Part shown: positions 9,442 through 17,670 of the stretch, one piece after another | How positions within the stretch are numbered: the stretch's first letter is position 1 | Layout: every line of letters begins with the position of its first letter | Assembly: GCF_019659805.1 (NCBI RefSeq) | Contig: NZ_JAIFRO010000006.1 | Span: 94,245-158,244 of the forward strand | DNA from: Bartonella raoultii | GTDB lineage: Bacteria; Pseudomonadota; Alphaproteobacteria; Rhizobiales; Rhizobiaceae | DNA length: 64,000 nt | Direction: 5' to 3' | Translations under genes and position numbers: made by a program | The notes under the pieces: model-generated | Told to the model about the DNA's origin: nothing | The model's input: only the letters and a program-made list of their open reading frames with translations | Databases searched by the model: none

Positions 9442-9864
9442 TTAAAGGGCGGCACGAATTTTTTCTGCGTTCTCTTCAAGTATATTGGCAGGTGTTATAA
9501 CATTGTTATGGCGTGTAAGCTCTACTCCTTCCATACGTGGTATGATATGAAAGTGAAGATGATATACGGTTTGTTGACTGGCTGCTTCATTAAATTGCAT
9601 GATTGTTATACCATCTGCTTGAAAAGCTTTTTTTACAGCATTGGCAATTTTTTGGACAGCTTTGATAACTGAACATAATGTTTCAGGATTTGCATCTAAA
9701 AGATTCCGAGAGCCTTTTCGCGGGATAACCAGCGTGTGTCCTGGTGCTTGTGGCATGATATCCATAAATGCAATGACATCATCATCTTCATAAACACGAA
9801 CAGAAGGGATTTCATTGCGAATCAATTTAGCAAAAATATTATTGTCATCATAGAGTTGCTTCAT
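9442..9864 (-). CDS. HIT family protein
   Basis: A 140-residue histidine-triad nucleotide-binding protein, in a family of purine nucleoside phosphoramidases and hydrolases. The active-site motif HLHFHIIPR is intact near residues 103-111, and the N-terminal strand region (NIFAKLIRNEIPSVRVYEDD) and the MPQAPGHTLVIPRKG segment match the HIT fold. The cellular substrate cannot be told from sequence. It converges on clpA with a 7-bp gap. The start at 9864 is preceded by AAAGGAAAC, a good ribosome binding site. Confidence 0.93.
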   Translation of the reverse strand: MKQLYDDNNIFAKLIRNEIPSVRVYEDDDVIAFMDIMPQAPGHTLVIPRKGSRNLLDANPETLCSVIKAVQKIANAVKKAFQADGITIMQFNEAASQQTVYHLHFHIIPRMEGVELTRHNNVITPANILEENAEKIRAAL

Positions 9865-10004
9865 GATAATGTTTCCTTTTATGGGGGTTCAAAATTTAAA
9901 TTTTAAACAGAAAATACAAAGGGTGATAGAATGTGAAACAAAAAGTTTTTTGCATTCAGTTGTCATCTTTAGAAGTTAGATACGTAGTTATTATTGATGA
10001 AGGT

Positions 10005-10466
10005 TTAGATTTCTACAATAGCTTCTATTTCCACTGGAACGTTCAGGGGAAGAGAAGTAACACCAATGGCAGAACGCGCATGTTTTCCAGCTTCGCCGAA
10101 AATATTGACAAGTAAATCTGAAGCTCCATTGGCAACAAGGGGAATATCGGTAAAATAAGGATCTACTGCAACAAAAGCTGTGATCTTTATGATGTGTTTT
10201 ATTCTCTTTAAGTCCCCAAGGGTTTCTTTGATTTGGGCAAGAATATTAAGTGCGCAGATTTCAGCTGCTTTTTTTGCTTGTTCGGTGCTAACGGTTGCAC
10301 CAACTTTACCAGTTACTATGGGGGTTCCGTTGATAAGCGGAAGTTGTCCAGATACAAAGAGTTGATTGCCACTTTGTGAGACAGTTACGTAATTTGCAAT
10401 AGGTTGTGTTGCTTCAGGAAGAGTGATTTCGAGTTTTTGTAGTTGTTTTTCAATTGGGTCGACCAT
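10005..10466 (-). CDS. RidA family protein (YjgF/YER057c/UK114)
   Basis: A 153-residue member of the RidA superfamily. The best-known members hydrolyse reactive enamine/imine intermediates made by PLP enzymes. The sequence shows the family pattern: VTVSQSGNQLFVSGQLPLING in the N-terminal half, and near the C-terminus GKHARSAIGVTSLPLNVPVEIEAI, whose arginine corresponds to the substrate carboxylate-binding residue of active RidA. It is close to the longer alphaproteobacterial subgroup (about 150 residues) rather than the 128-residue E. coli type. It reads away from eipB. Whether it has imine deaminase activity is inferred only from the arginine. Confidence 0.9.
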   Translation of the reverse strand: MVDPIEKQLQKLEITLPEATQPIANYVTVSQSGNQLFVSGQLPLINGTPIVTGKVGATVSTEQAKKAAEICALNILAQIKETLGDLKRIKHIIKITAFVAVDPYFTDIPLVANGASDLLVNIFGEAGKHARSAIGVTSLPLNVPVEIEAIVEI

Positions 10467-10608
10467 AATTTAAACTCCATAGCTTTCTATATAATTCTAT
10501 TGCATAAACTATTTTTAAACATAAGGAAATGTGTGGTTAATTGAGAAATTAGCCTTTTTTGCTTTGTTGTATGGTGCTATGCAACGGGGGTAGAATTGGA
10601 AATTGGGA

Positions 10609-11433
10609 ATGATCAGATTATTATTTATAATAATTTTATATGTTGGTCTTTTATGTGCTGCAAGAGCTGAGGAGTCTATTTTTATTGCTCCTCATCGGGC
10701 GATTTATGACTTTCAGCTTGATAGTGTTTCTCATGATATGACAATTTCTGGGATGTCTGGGCGGATGGTTTATGAGCTCACCGGTTCGGTATGTCAGGGA
10801 TATACGACACGTTTTCGTTTTATCAGCCGTATTCAAACTGAAGATATGCCCATGCGGTTAACTGATCAACAGACAACCAGTTATGAAACGGGTGATAGCC
10901 GTACATTTCATTTTAATGTTACAGATCAAATTGGACAAGAGATAGCACATCGTGCTGAAGGGGTAGCTGAACGTGTGCAAGACGGTATTATAGTAAAACT
11001 AAAAAAACCAAAAGAAAAAGAGTATAAGCTTGCAATGGCTGAGTTTCCAATAATGCAACTGAAAAATATTATTCGGCGTGCAAAAATAGGAGATCATTTT
11101 TACCATGTTACTGTATTTGATGGGACAGATAAAGCAGATAAAGTCATAAAAGAAAGTGTCGTCATTGGGGAAAAAAGAATAAATCTTTCTGATGCTGAAA
11201 CAGAAAAAATCGGAAAATTGAATGAAGAAGAATATTGGCCCATTACAATTTCTTACTTTGATGATGCAGAAAAGAAAGATGGTTTACCAGTTTATAGTAT
11301 CAGTTTTCTTTTATATGAGAATGGTGTTATGCGCGATATTCATATAGATTATGGTACTTTTTCAGTACGTGCAAAATTGAACACTCTTGAATTTCTCAAC
11401 GTTGGAAAGAGTTTTGAACAATGCAAACATTAA
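10609..11433 (+). CDS. eipB: Cell envelope integrity protein, EipB family (DUF1849)
   Basis: A periplasmic protein of about 274 residues matching the EipB/DUF1849 family. In Brucella EipB is a beta-spiral periplasmic protein needed for envelope integrity. The N-terminus is a signal peptide (LLFIIILYVGLLCAARA). The mature part starts with the family's APHRAIYDFQL and contains DMTISGMSGRMVYELTG, and a WPITISYFDD strand near the C-terminus. The two cysteines expected to form the conserved disulfide are present, in SVCQGY (near residue 58) and FEQCKH (four residues from the end). I chose ATG at 10609; a TTG two codons upstream is the other option. It precedes the rpsB block but is separated from it by a structured leader. 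Confidence 0.88.
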   Translation: MIRLLFIIILYVGLLCAARAEESIFIAPHRAIYDFQLDSVSHDMTISGMSGRMVYELTGSVCQGYTTRFRFISRIQTEDMPMRLTDQQTTSYETGDSRTFHFNVTDQIGQEIAHRAEGVAERVQDGIIVKLKKPKEKEYKLAMAEFPIMQLKNIIRRAKIGDHFYHVTVFDGTDKADKVIKESVVIGEKRINLSDAETEKIGKLNEEEYWPITISYFDDAEKKDGLPVYSISFLLYENGVMRDIHIDYGTFSVRAKLNTLEFLNVGKSFEQCKH

Positions 11434-11504
11434 ATGATTGCAGAAAATAAGCAGAAAATAACTTGAAAAAGAATCAAATATTAGTATGTTTACGCTATTC
11501 CACA

Positions 11505-11598
11505 CGCGGATTTTGGGTGTTTGCGACAACAATGAGTGAGCATCCGCCGGTAGTAGGTTTACCTGCTTATTCCGCGGAGGTTAAACCGGAAAGGATAA
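11505..11598 (+). promoter_or_regulatory. Structured 5' leader of rpsB-tsf (candidate autoregulatory RNA)
   Basis: The 95 bases before rpsB are GC-richer than the surrounding gaps and can fold into two stems. Stem 1 pairs GCGGAT (11506-11511) with ATCCGC (11542-11547). Stem 2 pairs GGTTTACCT (11556-11564) with AGGTTAAACC (11578-11587, one bulged T). CCGG at 11547-11550 can also pair with CCGG at 11586-11589, which touches the GGAAAGGA ribosome binding site. Ribosomal protein S2 represses rpsB-tsf in E. coli through the rpsB leader, so a similar role is plausible. The fold was done by eye. Confidence 0.5.
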
Positions 11599-11601
11599 AT
11601 T

Positions 11602-12375
11602 ATGTCACTACCAGATTTTACTATGCAGCAGCTTTTAGAAGCGGGTGTACACTTTGGTCACCAGACACACCGTTGGAATCCAAAGATGACTCCCTACATT
11701 TATGGGCAACGTAATAATATTCATATTATTGATCTTGCTCAGACTGTTCCTCTTTTACACCAAGCGCTTAAACTTGTTTCAGATACTGTTGCGCGTGGTG
11801 GACGTATTCTCTTTGTGGGTACTAAACGGCAGGCGTCTGACATTATTGCTGATGCTGCGAATCGTTCAGCGCAATATTATGTGAATGCACGTTGGCTTGG
11901 AGGTATGCTAACAAATTGGAAAACGATTTCTAATTCGATACATCGTTTGCGTAAGCTTGATAAAACTCTTGCAGCTGAAGCGCAAGGTTTTACTAAAAAA
12001 GAACGTTTAAATCTTGAGCGTGATCGTGAAAAGCTTAATCGAGCGCTTGGTGGTATTAAAGATATGGGATCTATACCAGATCTTATATTTATCATTGATA
12101 CAAATAAAGAAAATATTGCACTCCAAGAAGCAAAGCGTTTAGGTATTCCAGTTATTGCTATTATTGATACCAATTGTGATCCTGATAACGTCACGTATCC
12201 GATTCCTGGTAATGATGATGCTTCACGTGCAATTTCTCTTTATTGTGATCTTTTTGCTCGTGCAGCGCTTGATGGTATTGCACGTCAACAAGGTGCAATG
12301 GGTGTTGATTTAGGAGCACAAGCTGATACACCTGTAGAGCCCGTTTTAGAAAATGTGGCTTCTGTTTCTGAGTAA
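11602..12375 (+). CDS. rpsB: 30S ribosomal protein S2
   Basis: S2 binds the small-subunit head-body junction and joins late in 30S assembly. The 257-residue protein begins with [20 protein letters not shown] and has [27 protein letters not shown] and [13 protein letters not shown], all diagnostic for S2. The C-terminal tail (about residues 235-257) is acidic and variable. ATG at 11602 has GGAAAGGA as ribosome binding site. It heads the rpsB-tsf-pyrH-frr cluster, and the stem-rich leader just upstream may provide feedback control. Confidence 0.98.
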   Translation: MSLPDFTMQQLLEAGVHFGHQTHRWNPKMTPYIYGQRNNIHIIDLAQTVPLLHQALKLVSDTVARGGRILFVGTKRQASDIIADAANRSAQYYVNARWLGGMLTNWKTISNSIHRLRKLDKTLAAEAQGFTKKERLNLERDREKLNRALGGIKDMGSIPDLIFIIDTNKENIALQEAKRLGIPVIAIIDTNCDPDNVTYPIPGNDDASRAISLYCDLFARAALDGIARQQGAMGVDLGAQADTPVEPVLENVASVSE

Positions 12376-12475
12376 TATTTTAAATGCCTATAAGGGTACT
12401 TATTTTCTAAAGAAGAGGTTATAAGCGTGCATGTTTTTTTGTACGCCTTCACCGTTGTAAAACAAAGAGGAAAAT

Positions 12476-13399
12476 ATGAGCATTACTGCTGCACAAGTAA
12501 AAGAACTTCGAGAATTGTCAGGCGCTGGTATGATGGATTGTAAAGCAGCTCTGGCAGATACCAATGGTAATATGGAGGCTGCTGTTGATTGGCTTCGTAA
12601 AAAAGGGATAGCTAAAGCAGATAAAAAGGCTGGTCGTATGGCTGCTGAGGGCTTAATAGGCGTTACATCAAAAGATACAAGCGCAGTTTTGGTTGAGGTG
12701 AATTCTGAAACAGATTTTGTCGCACGTAATGAAGTATTCCAAGACATTGTGCGGAATGTAGCAAGAGCAGCTTTGAATACGAATGGTGATGTACATTCCG
12801 TTGCTGCTTCTTTTTACCCTGATTCTGAAAAGACCGTTGAGGCAATCATTAAAGATGCTATTGGGACGATTGGGGAAAATATGACATTTCGTCGTTCTGC
12901 TAAATTATCTGTTAAAGATGGTGTTGTGGCGACTTATATACACAACAGTGTGGCAGAAGGGCTTGGAAAACTTGGTGTTTTGATTGCTATTGAAACAACT
13001 GGAAATAAAGAGGCTGCTGCGGCTTTTGGTCGGCAAGTTGCAATGCATGTTGCTGCAACCAACCCATTAGCACTTACAGCAGAAGATGTTGATGCTGGTG
13101 CTGTAGAGCGTGAAAAGGCAATTTTTTCGGATCAAGCTCGTCAATCGGGCAAGCCTGAGAATATTATTGAGAAAATGGTAGAAGGACGTATGCGTAAGTT
13201 TTTTGAGGAGGTTGTTTTGCTTTCTCAAGCTTTTGTTATGAATCCTGATATTACTGTTGAAGCAGCTTTAAAGGATGCTGAAAAATCTATTGGTGCACCA
13301 GCAAAAATTACAGGTTTTATTCGTTTTGCACTTGGTGAAGGTGTGGAAAAAGAAGAGTCTGATTTTGCAGCAGAGGTTGCTGCGGCTGCTAAAGGATAG
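12476..13399 (+). CDS. tsf: Elongation factor Ts
   Basis: EF-Ts recycles EF-Tu from GDP to GTP form. The 307-residue protein starts with the UBA-like N-domain ([20 protein letters not shown]), followed by [16 protein letters not shown], the block that contacts EF-Tu, and the core repeats including [15 protein letters not shown] at 12476 has AAGAGGAAA just upstream. It follows rpsB after 100 bp and is likely cotranscribed. Length is normal for alphaproteobacteria. Confidence 0.98.
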   Translation: MSITAAQVKELRELSGAGMMDCKAALADTNGNMEAAVDWLRKKGIAKADKKAGRMAAEGLIGVTSKDTSAVLVEVNSETDFVARNEVFQDIVRNVARAALNTNGDVHSVAASFYPDSEKTVEAIIKDAIGTIGENMTFRRSAKLSVKDGVVATYIHNSVAEGLGKLGVLIAIETTGNKEAAAAFGRQVAMHVAATNPLALTAEDVDAGAVEREKAIFSDQARQSGKPENIIEKMVEGRMRKFFEEVVLLSQAFVMNPDITVEAALKDAEKSIGAPAKITGFIRFALGEGVEKEESDFAAEVAAAAKG

Positions 13400-13480
13400 C
13401 TATTTTTGCTTGTTGTTGAGAAATTTGGAATCATATAATCGATTTCATAATCAATGGTACAGGGAAATGTAATTATTGAG

Positions 13481-13508
13481 AGGGCGTCACATAATAAGGT
13501 GGTGCCCT
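13481..13508 (+). promoter_or_regulatory. Stem-loop in the tsf-pyrH intergenic leader
   Basis: AGGGCGTCAC (13481-13490) pairs over all 10 positions with GTGGTGCCCT (13499-13508), counting two G-U pairs, around an 8-nt loop. No T-tract follows, so it is not a standard terminator. It lies 48 bp before the pyrH start and could be a processing site or attenuation element. Function is unknown. Confidence 0.4.
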
Positions 13509-13556
13509 TAGTGATGTCAAAAGCAAAAAATAAATGTGCTTTTGGGGAGATTATCA

Positions 13557-14276
13557 ATGGCATTAGCACTTCAGTATAAACGTATTCTTTTAAAAGTTTC
13601 TGGCGAAGCTCTTATGGGAGGGCAAAGCTTTGGAATAGATGTTTCTGTTGCAGATCGTATCGCTGCTGATATTGCTGAAGTGCGGGCAATAGGAGTAGAA
13701 GTTGCTATAGTTATAGGTGGTGGCAATATTTTTCGTGGTGTTGCTGTTGCTTCACATGGTGGAGATCGTGTAACAGGTGATCATATGGGAATGCTTGCAA
13801 CGGCTATTAATTCTTTGGCTTTACGAACATCCTTGACAAAATTAGGGGTTGAAACAGTTGTCTTGTCTGCGATTGCTATGCCTCAAATTTGTGAGAGTTT
13901 TTCGCAACGTAAAGCGATAAGTTATATGAATCAAGGAAAAGTAGTTATTTTTGCTGGTGGTACGGGAAATCCATTTTTTACGACGGATTCTGCTGCTACT
14001 CTACGTGCAGCGGAAATTGGTGCAGATGTTCTTGTAAAAGGAACGCAGGTAGATGGTATTTATTCTGCAGATCCAAAGATAGATCCTAAAGCGAAGCGTT
14101 TTGATCAATTGACACATATTGAAATTTTGCAATGGGGGTTATCTGTTATGGACACAACAGCAGTCACTTTAGCTCGCGAAAATAATGTACCTATTATTGT
14201 ATATTCTATTCATGAAAAAGGTGGTTTAGCTAAGGTTTTGAATGGAACTGGACGATTTACAATTGTATCAGAATAA
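13557..14276 (+). CDS. pyrH: UMP kinase
   Basis: UMP kinase phosphorylates UMP to UDP in pyrimidine nucleotide synthesis; the bacterial enzyme is a hexamer of the amino acid kinase fold. The 239-residue protein starts YKRILLKVSGEALMGG (phosphate-binding loop), followed by VAIVIGGGNIFRG, the uridylate-binding DHMGMLATAINSLAL, and AGGTGNPFFTTDSAATLRA. I chose ATG at 13557, with GGGGAGA at 13543-13549 as ribosome binding site; the frame is open a further seven codons to a GTG, which is unlikely as a start. It lies between tsf and frr in the widely conserved order. Confidence 0.97.
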   Translation: MALALQYKRILLKVSGEALMGGQSFGIDVSVADRIAADIAEVRAIGVEVAIVIGGGNIFRGVAVASHGGDRVTGDHMGMLATAINSLALRTSLTKLGVETVVLSAIAMPQICESFSQRKAISYMNQGKVVIFAGGTGNPFFTTDSAATLRAAEIGADVLVKGTQVDGIYSADPKIDPKAKRFDQLTHIEILQWGLSVMDTTAVTLARENNVPIIVYSIHEKGGLAKVLNGTGRFTIVSE

Positions 14277-14312
14277 AGGTAATCTTCAAGATGTAATTGA
14301 AGGAGACAAAAT

Positions 14313-14873
14313 ATGAATATTACATCAGTTATGGATGATTTAAAGCGTCGTATGGATGGTGCTGTCTCAGCTTTTAAACATGAATTGGGTGGTTTGCGAA
14401 CGGGACGCGCTTCAGCCAGTTTATTAGAACCGCTGACAGTTGAAGCTTATGGTTCTGTAGTACCTATCAATCAGGTTGCTAATATTTCTGTACCGGAATC
14501 ACGAATGCTTTCAGTTTCTGTATGGGATAAGGCGATGGTAGGAGCTGTAGAGCGTGCTATTCGTGATTCTAGTCTTGGTTTAAATCCTATCACAGATGGT
14601 GTTAATTTACGTATTCCCTTACCTGAATTGAATGAAGAACGTCGTAAAGAACTTGTAAAAATTGCACATCAATATGCAGAGCAAGCGCGAGTTGCAACAC
14701 GTCATGTTCGTCGAGATGGCATGGATAATTTGAAAAAGTTAGAAAAAGAGGGTGAAATTGGACAGGATGAAGCACATAGCTTATCTGAAAAAGTTCAAAA
14801 ACTTACAAATGAAACGATTGCTGATATTGATAGGATTTTAGCTGTGAAAGAATCTGAAATTATGCATGTTTAA
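14313..14873 (+). CDS. frr: Ribosome recycling factor
   Basis: RRF splits the post-termination ribosome together with EF-G. The 186-residue sequence is typical: the [27 protein letters not shown] block near the N-terminus, the [13 protein letters not shown] strand of the small domain, [20 protein letters not shown] text in the hinge, and the C-terminal helical arm [19 protein letters not shown] at 14313 has GAAGGAGA 9 bp upstream. It closes the rpsB cluster and is followed by a 610-bp gap where uppS would normally be. Confidence 0.98.
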   Translation: MNITSVMDDLKRRMDGAVSAFKHELGGLRTGRASASLLEPLTVEAYGSVVPINQVANISVPESRMLSVSVWDKAMVGAVERAIRDSSLGLNPITDGVNLRIPLPELNEERRKELVKIAHQYAEQARVATRHVRRDGMDNLKKLEKEGEIGQDEAHSLSEKVQKLTNETIADIDRILAVKESEIMHV

Positions 14874-15483
14874 GACAATTTTTTACTCGATAAGTATTAT
14901 CCTGTGTTCTGCATATCTTCTTTATGGGTAAGAAGAAGTGGTGTATAATGTATAAAATACAAAACGATATATTTATCGCATTAAATCGTGATATATCTTT
15001 ATTATAGAATAAAAGGTAGAAATATTTTACAAAATATATTTAAAGGGGAATTTAAAGTAAAGAACAATGCTCCTTAATCTTATTCATACTATGTATTAAA
15101 TAGATTTAGTAAAATAAAGAAAACCACGCATTATTTTGTATATGTGGTTATCTTTCACCTTTTAAGAAAATGGCTAATAGTATAGTTTTGTAAGTAATGT
15201 TTTCATATGAAAGAATAGTAGATTAAGATTGTATAATTTTGATGAAGTAAATAACAGCTTTTTTATTTTTACAATTAATACAATAGTGGTCAACATGTTG
15301 TGGATTTGAGTTTGATATATAAGCTTTTAAAATCGTTTTTACCAAATAAACATAAATTTTGTATGTTGGAGAATTTATGATAAATTATAAGGAAGGTTTG
15401 TAAAAATATGAATATAATAAATACTATATAGCAGAGTATTTTGCGAGCAGTATTTTTTATGTCTGTGCTTTCAATTTTATTGT
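14874..15483. other. 610-bp gap where uppS is usually found
   Basis: In most alphaproteobacteria frr is followed directly by uppS and cdsA. Here the space is AT-rich, with stops in all frames and no open frame of useful length. I saw no undecaprenyl diphosphate synthase motif such as MDGNGRWA. A 10-bp perfect palindrome, CAACATGTTG, is at 15291-15300. A tiny frame of seven codons (ATG at 15408 with AAGGAAGG upstream) has no likely meaning. A faint match in IAEYFASSIFY (about 15427-15459, just before cdsA) to the end of UppS is too weak to call. Confidence 0.6.
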
Positions 15484-16311
15484 TTGGATGTTATTTTGTC
15501 TAATCTTGTTTATCGTATCTTAACAGCTTTTGTTTTGGGCAGTATTGCTTTGTACTTGACATGGTGTGGAGGAATTTACTTTTCTTTATTTGTATGGAGT
15601 ATTGGTGGTTTCGTTCTTTATGAGTGGATTACTATCACAAAAGAGAAGTGGCATATTTCACAGAAAATATTAGCGAGTATTTTTTATTTAGTTTTGAGTG
15701 CTTTTTTGGTATTGAATATTTCTGCTTCGTTGATTTTTTATATTTTGATAGTTTTGGCAGCATTTTTGGCTATTGGGCCTCTGAAAAAAACTGTGTGGGT
15801 TTTTTTTGGTTTTTTATATGCATCTTTTCCAGTTGTAGCTTTATCCTTTTTAAGAGGTCATGATGCATTAGGATTTAGAGTTATTATTTTCTTATTTATA
15901 ATAGTATGGGGAACAGATATCGCTGGCTATTTCACCGGGCGTGCATTTGGCGGTCCTAAATTAGCACCACAGTTTTCTCCTAATAAGACATGGTCTGGGG
16001 CGCTTGGTGGTACATTTACTGGAGTTGCTGGTGGTGTATTGATTGCTTTTTGTTTTTTTGGCATAAATTCAGTAACTTTTTTCATACCATTACTTGCTCT
16101 TACTTTATCAATTGTTTCACAAATAAGCGATTTGGGACAATCATGGTTTAAGAGGAAATTCTCTGTTAAAGATTCTAGCTCTTTATTGCCTGGACATGGT
16201 GGTTTTATGGATCGTATGGATGGGTTAGTAGGGGCTGGTTTTGTTCTTTATTTAATTGGTTCGTTTATGTTTGATATGGATACACCTTTTAATCTTTTTT
16301 ACATGGTTTAA
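15484..16311 (+). CDS. cdsA: Phosphatidate cytidylyltransferase
   Basis: CdsA makes CDP-diacylglycerol from phosphatidate and CTP in the inner membrane. The 275-residue protein is strongly hydrophobic, with about seven to eight membrane segments, and carries the family signature near the C-terminus: SWFKRKFSVKDSSSLLPGHG followed by GFMDRMDGLVGA. The GTDIAGYFTGRAFGGPKLAP block near residue 140 is also typical. No ATG is in a suitable place: the frame opens with TTG at 15484 and another TTG at 15496 (MSNLVYRIL) is equally plausible; neither has a strong ribosome binding site. It precedes rseP by 15 bp. Confidence 0.95.
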   Translation: MDVILSNLVYRILTAFVLGSIALYLTWCGGIYFSLFVWSIGGFVLYEWITITKEKWHISQKILASIFYLVLSAFLVLNISASLIFYILIVLAAFLAIGPLKKTVWVFFGFLYASFPVVALSFLRGHDALGFRVIIFLFIIVWGTDIAGYFTGRAFGGPKLAPQFSPNKTWSGALGGTFTGVAGGVLIAFCFFGINSVTFFIPLLALTLSIVSQISDLGQSWFKRKFSVKDSSSLLPGHGGFMDRMDGLVGAGFVLYLIGSFMFDMDTPFNLFYMV

Positions 16312-16326
16312 TGGGGAGAAGATATT

Positions 16327-17496
16327 TTGGAGCTTTTAAACCATATAATTGCTGGCAACTTACTTTTAAGAGTTTTCGGTATTTTTTTTGCCGTTCTGGT
16401 TATTATTTTTGTACATGAAATAGGGCATTATCTCATTGGGCGGTGGTGTGGTATTAAGGCATCTGTTTTTTCACTTGGATTTGGACCACAAATAGTGGGA
16501 TATACAGATAAGCATGGTACGCAGTGGCGTTTAGCACTTATTCCCTTAGGGGGATATGTAAAGTTTAGAGGGGATGGAGAGGATATATCGTCATTCCAAT
16601 CATCTTCAACAGGTGATGGTTCATACGCTAGTGCACATGCGTGGAAAAGAGCAGCAACTGTTTTTTCGGGTCCTTTATTCAATATTCTTTTTACCTTTAT
16701 TATTTTAACATTTTTTTTCTTTACTTATGGCCGTGTAGTCATTGATCCGGTTATTGGCTCTTTGGTAAAAGATGCTCCTGCTATTCAATCAGGTTTAGAA
16801 TTAGGGGATCGTTTTATTGAAATGGATGGTCGTCGTGTTGTAAGTTTTGAAGATTTAATGGAATATGTAACTTTACATGGGGGAGATCCTATAGAGTTTA
16901 AAATGGAACGCAGAGGACAAGAATTTACGACAGTGATTATACCGCAAGTGATTGAGCGAGATGATGGATTTGGTAATCGTGTTCGTAGTGGAATGATAGG
17001 TGTAGGTGTTCCTATTGATCCAGAGAATTCTATGCGTTTAGACCCATCCTATGTAAAACATATGCGTTATGGTTTTGTAAAAGCTATAGAGGAAGCATCA
17101 AGGCGCATTACATTTATTGTTACTCAAACAGTTTTTTTTATTGGTCGTTTAATAGCGGGAAAAGAAGATCATTGTCAAATAAGTGGCCCTTCTAAAACTG
17201 TTCAAATTGCTTGGAAAGTGAGTGAAACAGGCTTTGTCTCTTTATTAAATCTTATAGCTTTTCTTTCGATTAATGTTGGATTAATTAATCTTTTTCCGAT
17301 TCCACCACTTGATGGCGGGCATTTATTATTTCATGTCATTGAGGTCTTTGCAAGGAAGCCTATATCATCTAAAATTCAGGTAATTATTTTTCGCTTAGGT
17401 TTGTTTTTTGTTCTGCTATTTATGGTTTTTGTGTTCTTTAATGATTATTTCTGTTGGTTTAGCCAATTAAATTATGGAAAACATTTTATAAATTAG
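16327..17496 (+). CDS. rseP: RIP metalloprotease RseP (site-2 protease)
   Basis: An intramembrane zinc protease that cuts transmembrane anchors such as anti-sigma factors and leftover signal peptides. The 389-residue protein has the zinc-binding motif HEIGH at residues 30-34 in the first membrane helix, a central PDZ domain (about 135-215, starting GSLVKDAPAIQSGLELGDR), and the second catalytic motif in NLFPIPPLDGGHLLF. The start is TTG at 16327, with GGGGAGAAG at 16312-16320 as ribosome binding site. The dxr gene often found between cdsA and rseP is missing; only 15 bp separate them here. It lies just upstream of bamA, the usual order. Confidence 0.95.
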   Translation: MELLNHIIAGNLLLRVFGIFFAVLVIIFVHEIGHYLIGRWCGIKASVFSLGFGPQIVGYTDKHGTQWRLALIPLGGYVKFRGDGEDISSFQSSSTGDGSYASAHAWKRAATVFSGPLFNILFTFIILTFFFFTYGRVVIDPVIGSLVKDAPAIQSGLELGDRFIEMDGRRVVSFEDLMEYVTLHGGDPIEFKMERRGQEFTTVIIPQVIERDDGFGNRVRSGMIGVGVPIDPENSMRLDPSYVKHMRYGFVKAIEEASRRITFIVTQTVFFIGRLIAGKEDHCQISGPSKTVQIAWKVSETGFVSLLNLIAFLSINVGLINLFPIPPLDGGHLLFHVIEVFARKPISSKIQVIIFRLGLFFVLLFMVFVFFNDYFCWFSQLNYGKHFIN

Positions 17497-17670
17497 GTAA
17501 TAGTGGAAAATATAACATTGGAGGTCGTTTACCATGTCCACAAAATGTTGTGGCATTGTACGTTATAATGAGTAATTAAGGGGTGTAAAGTCTCGCTGTG
17601 GATAAGTGTTATGGCATTTAGTTTTTTGAGACATTGTGTCCAGGGAATAAGAGTAAGGTAAAAAAAGCCA

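Noticed and set aside
11463..11714. 83-codon open frame overlapping the rpsB leader and start
   Set aside because: It runs through the structured leader and into rpsB in another frame; rpsB is certain and the leader stems explain the region better.
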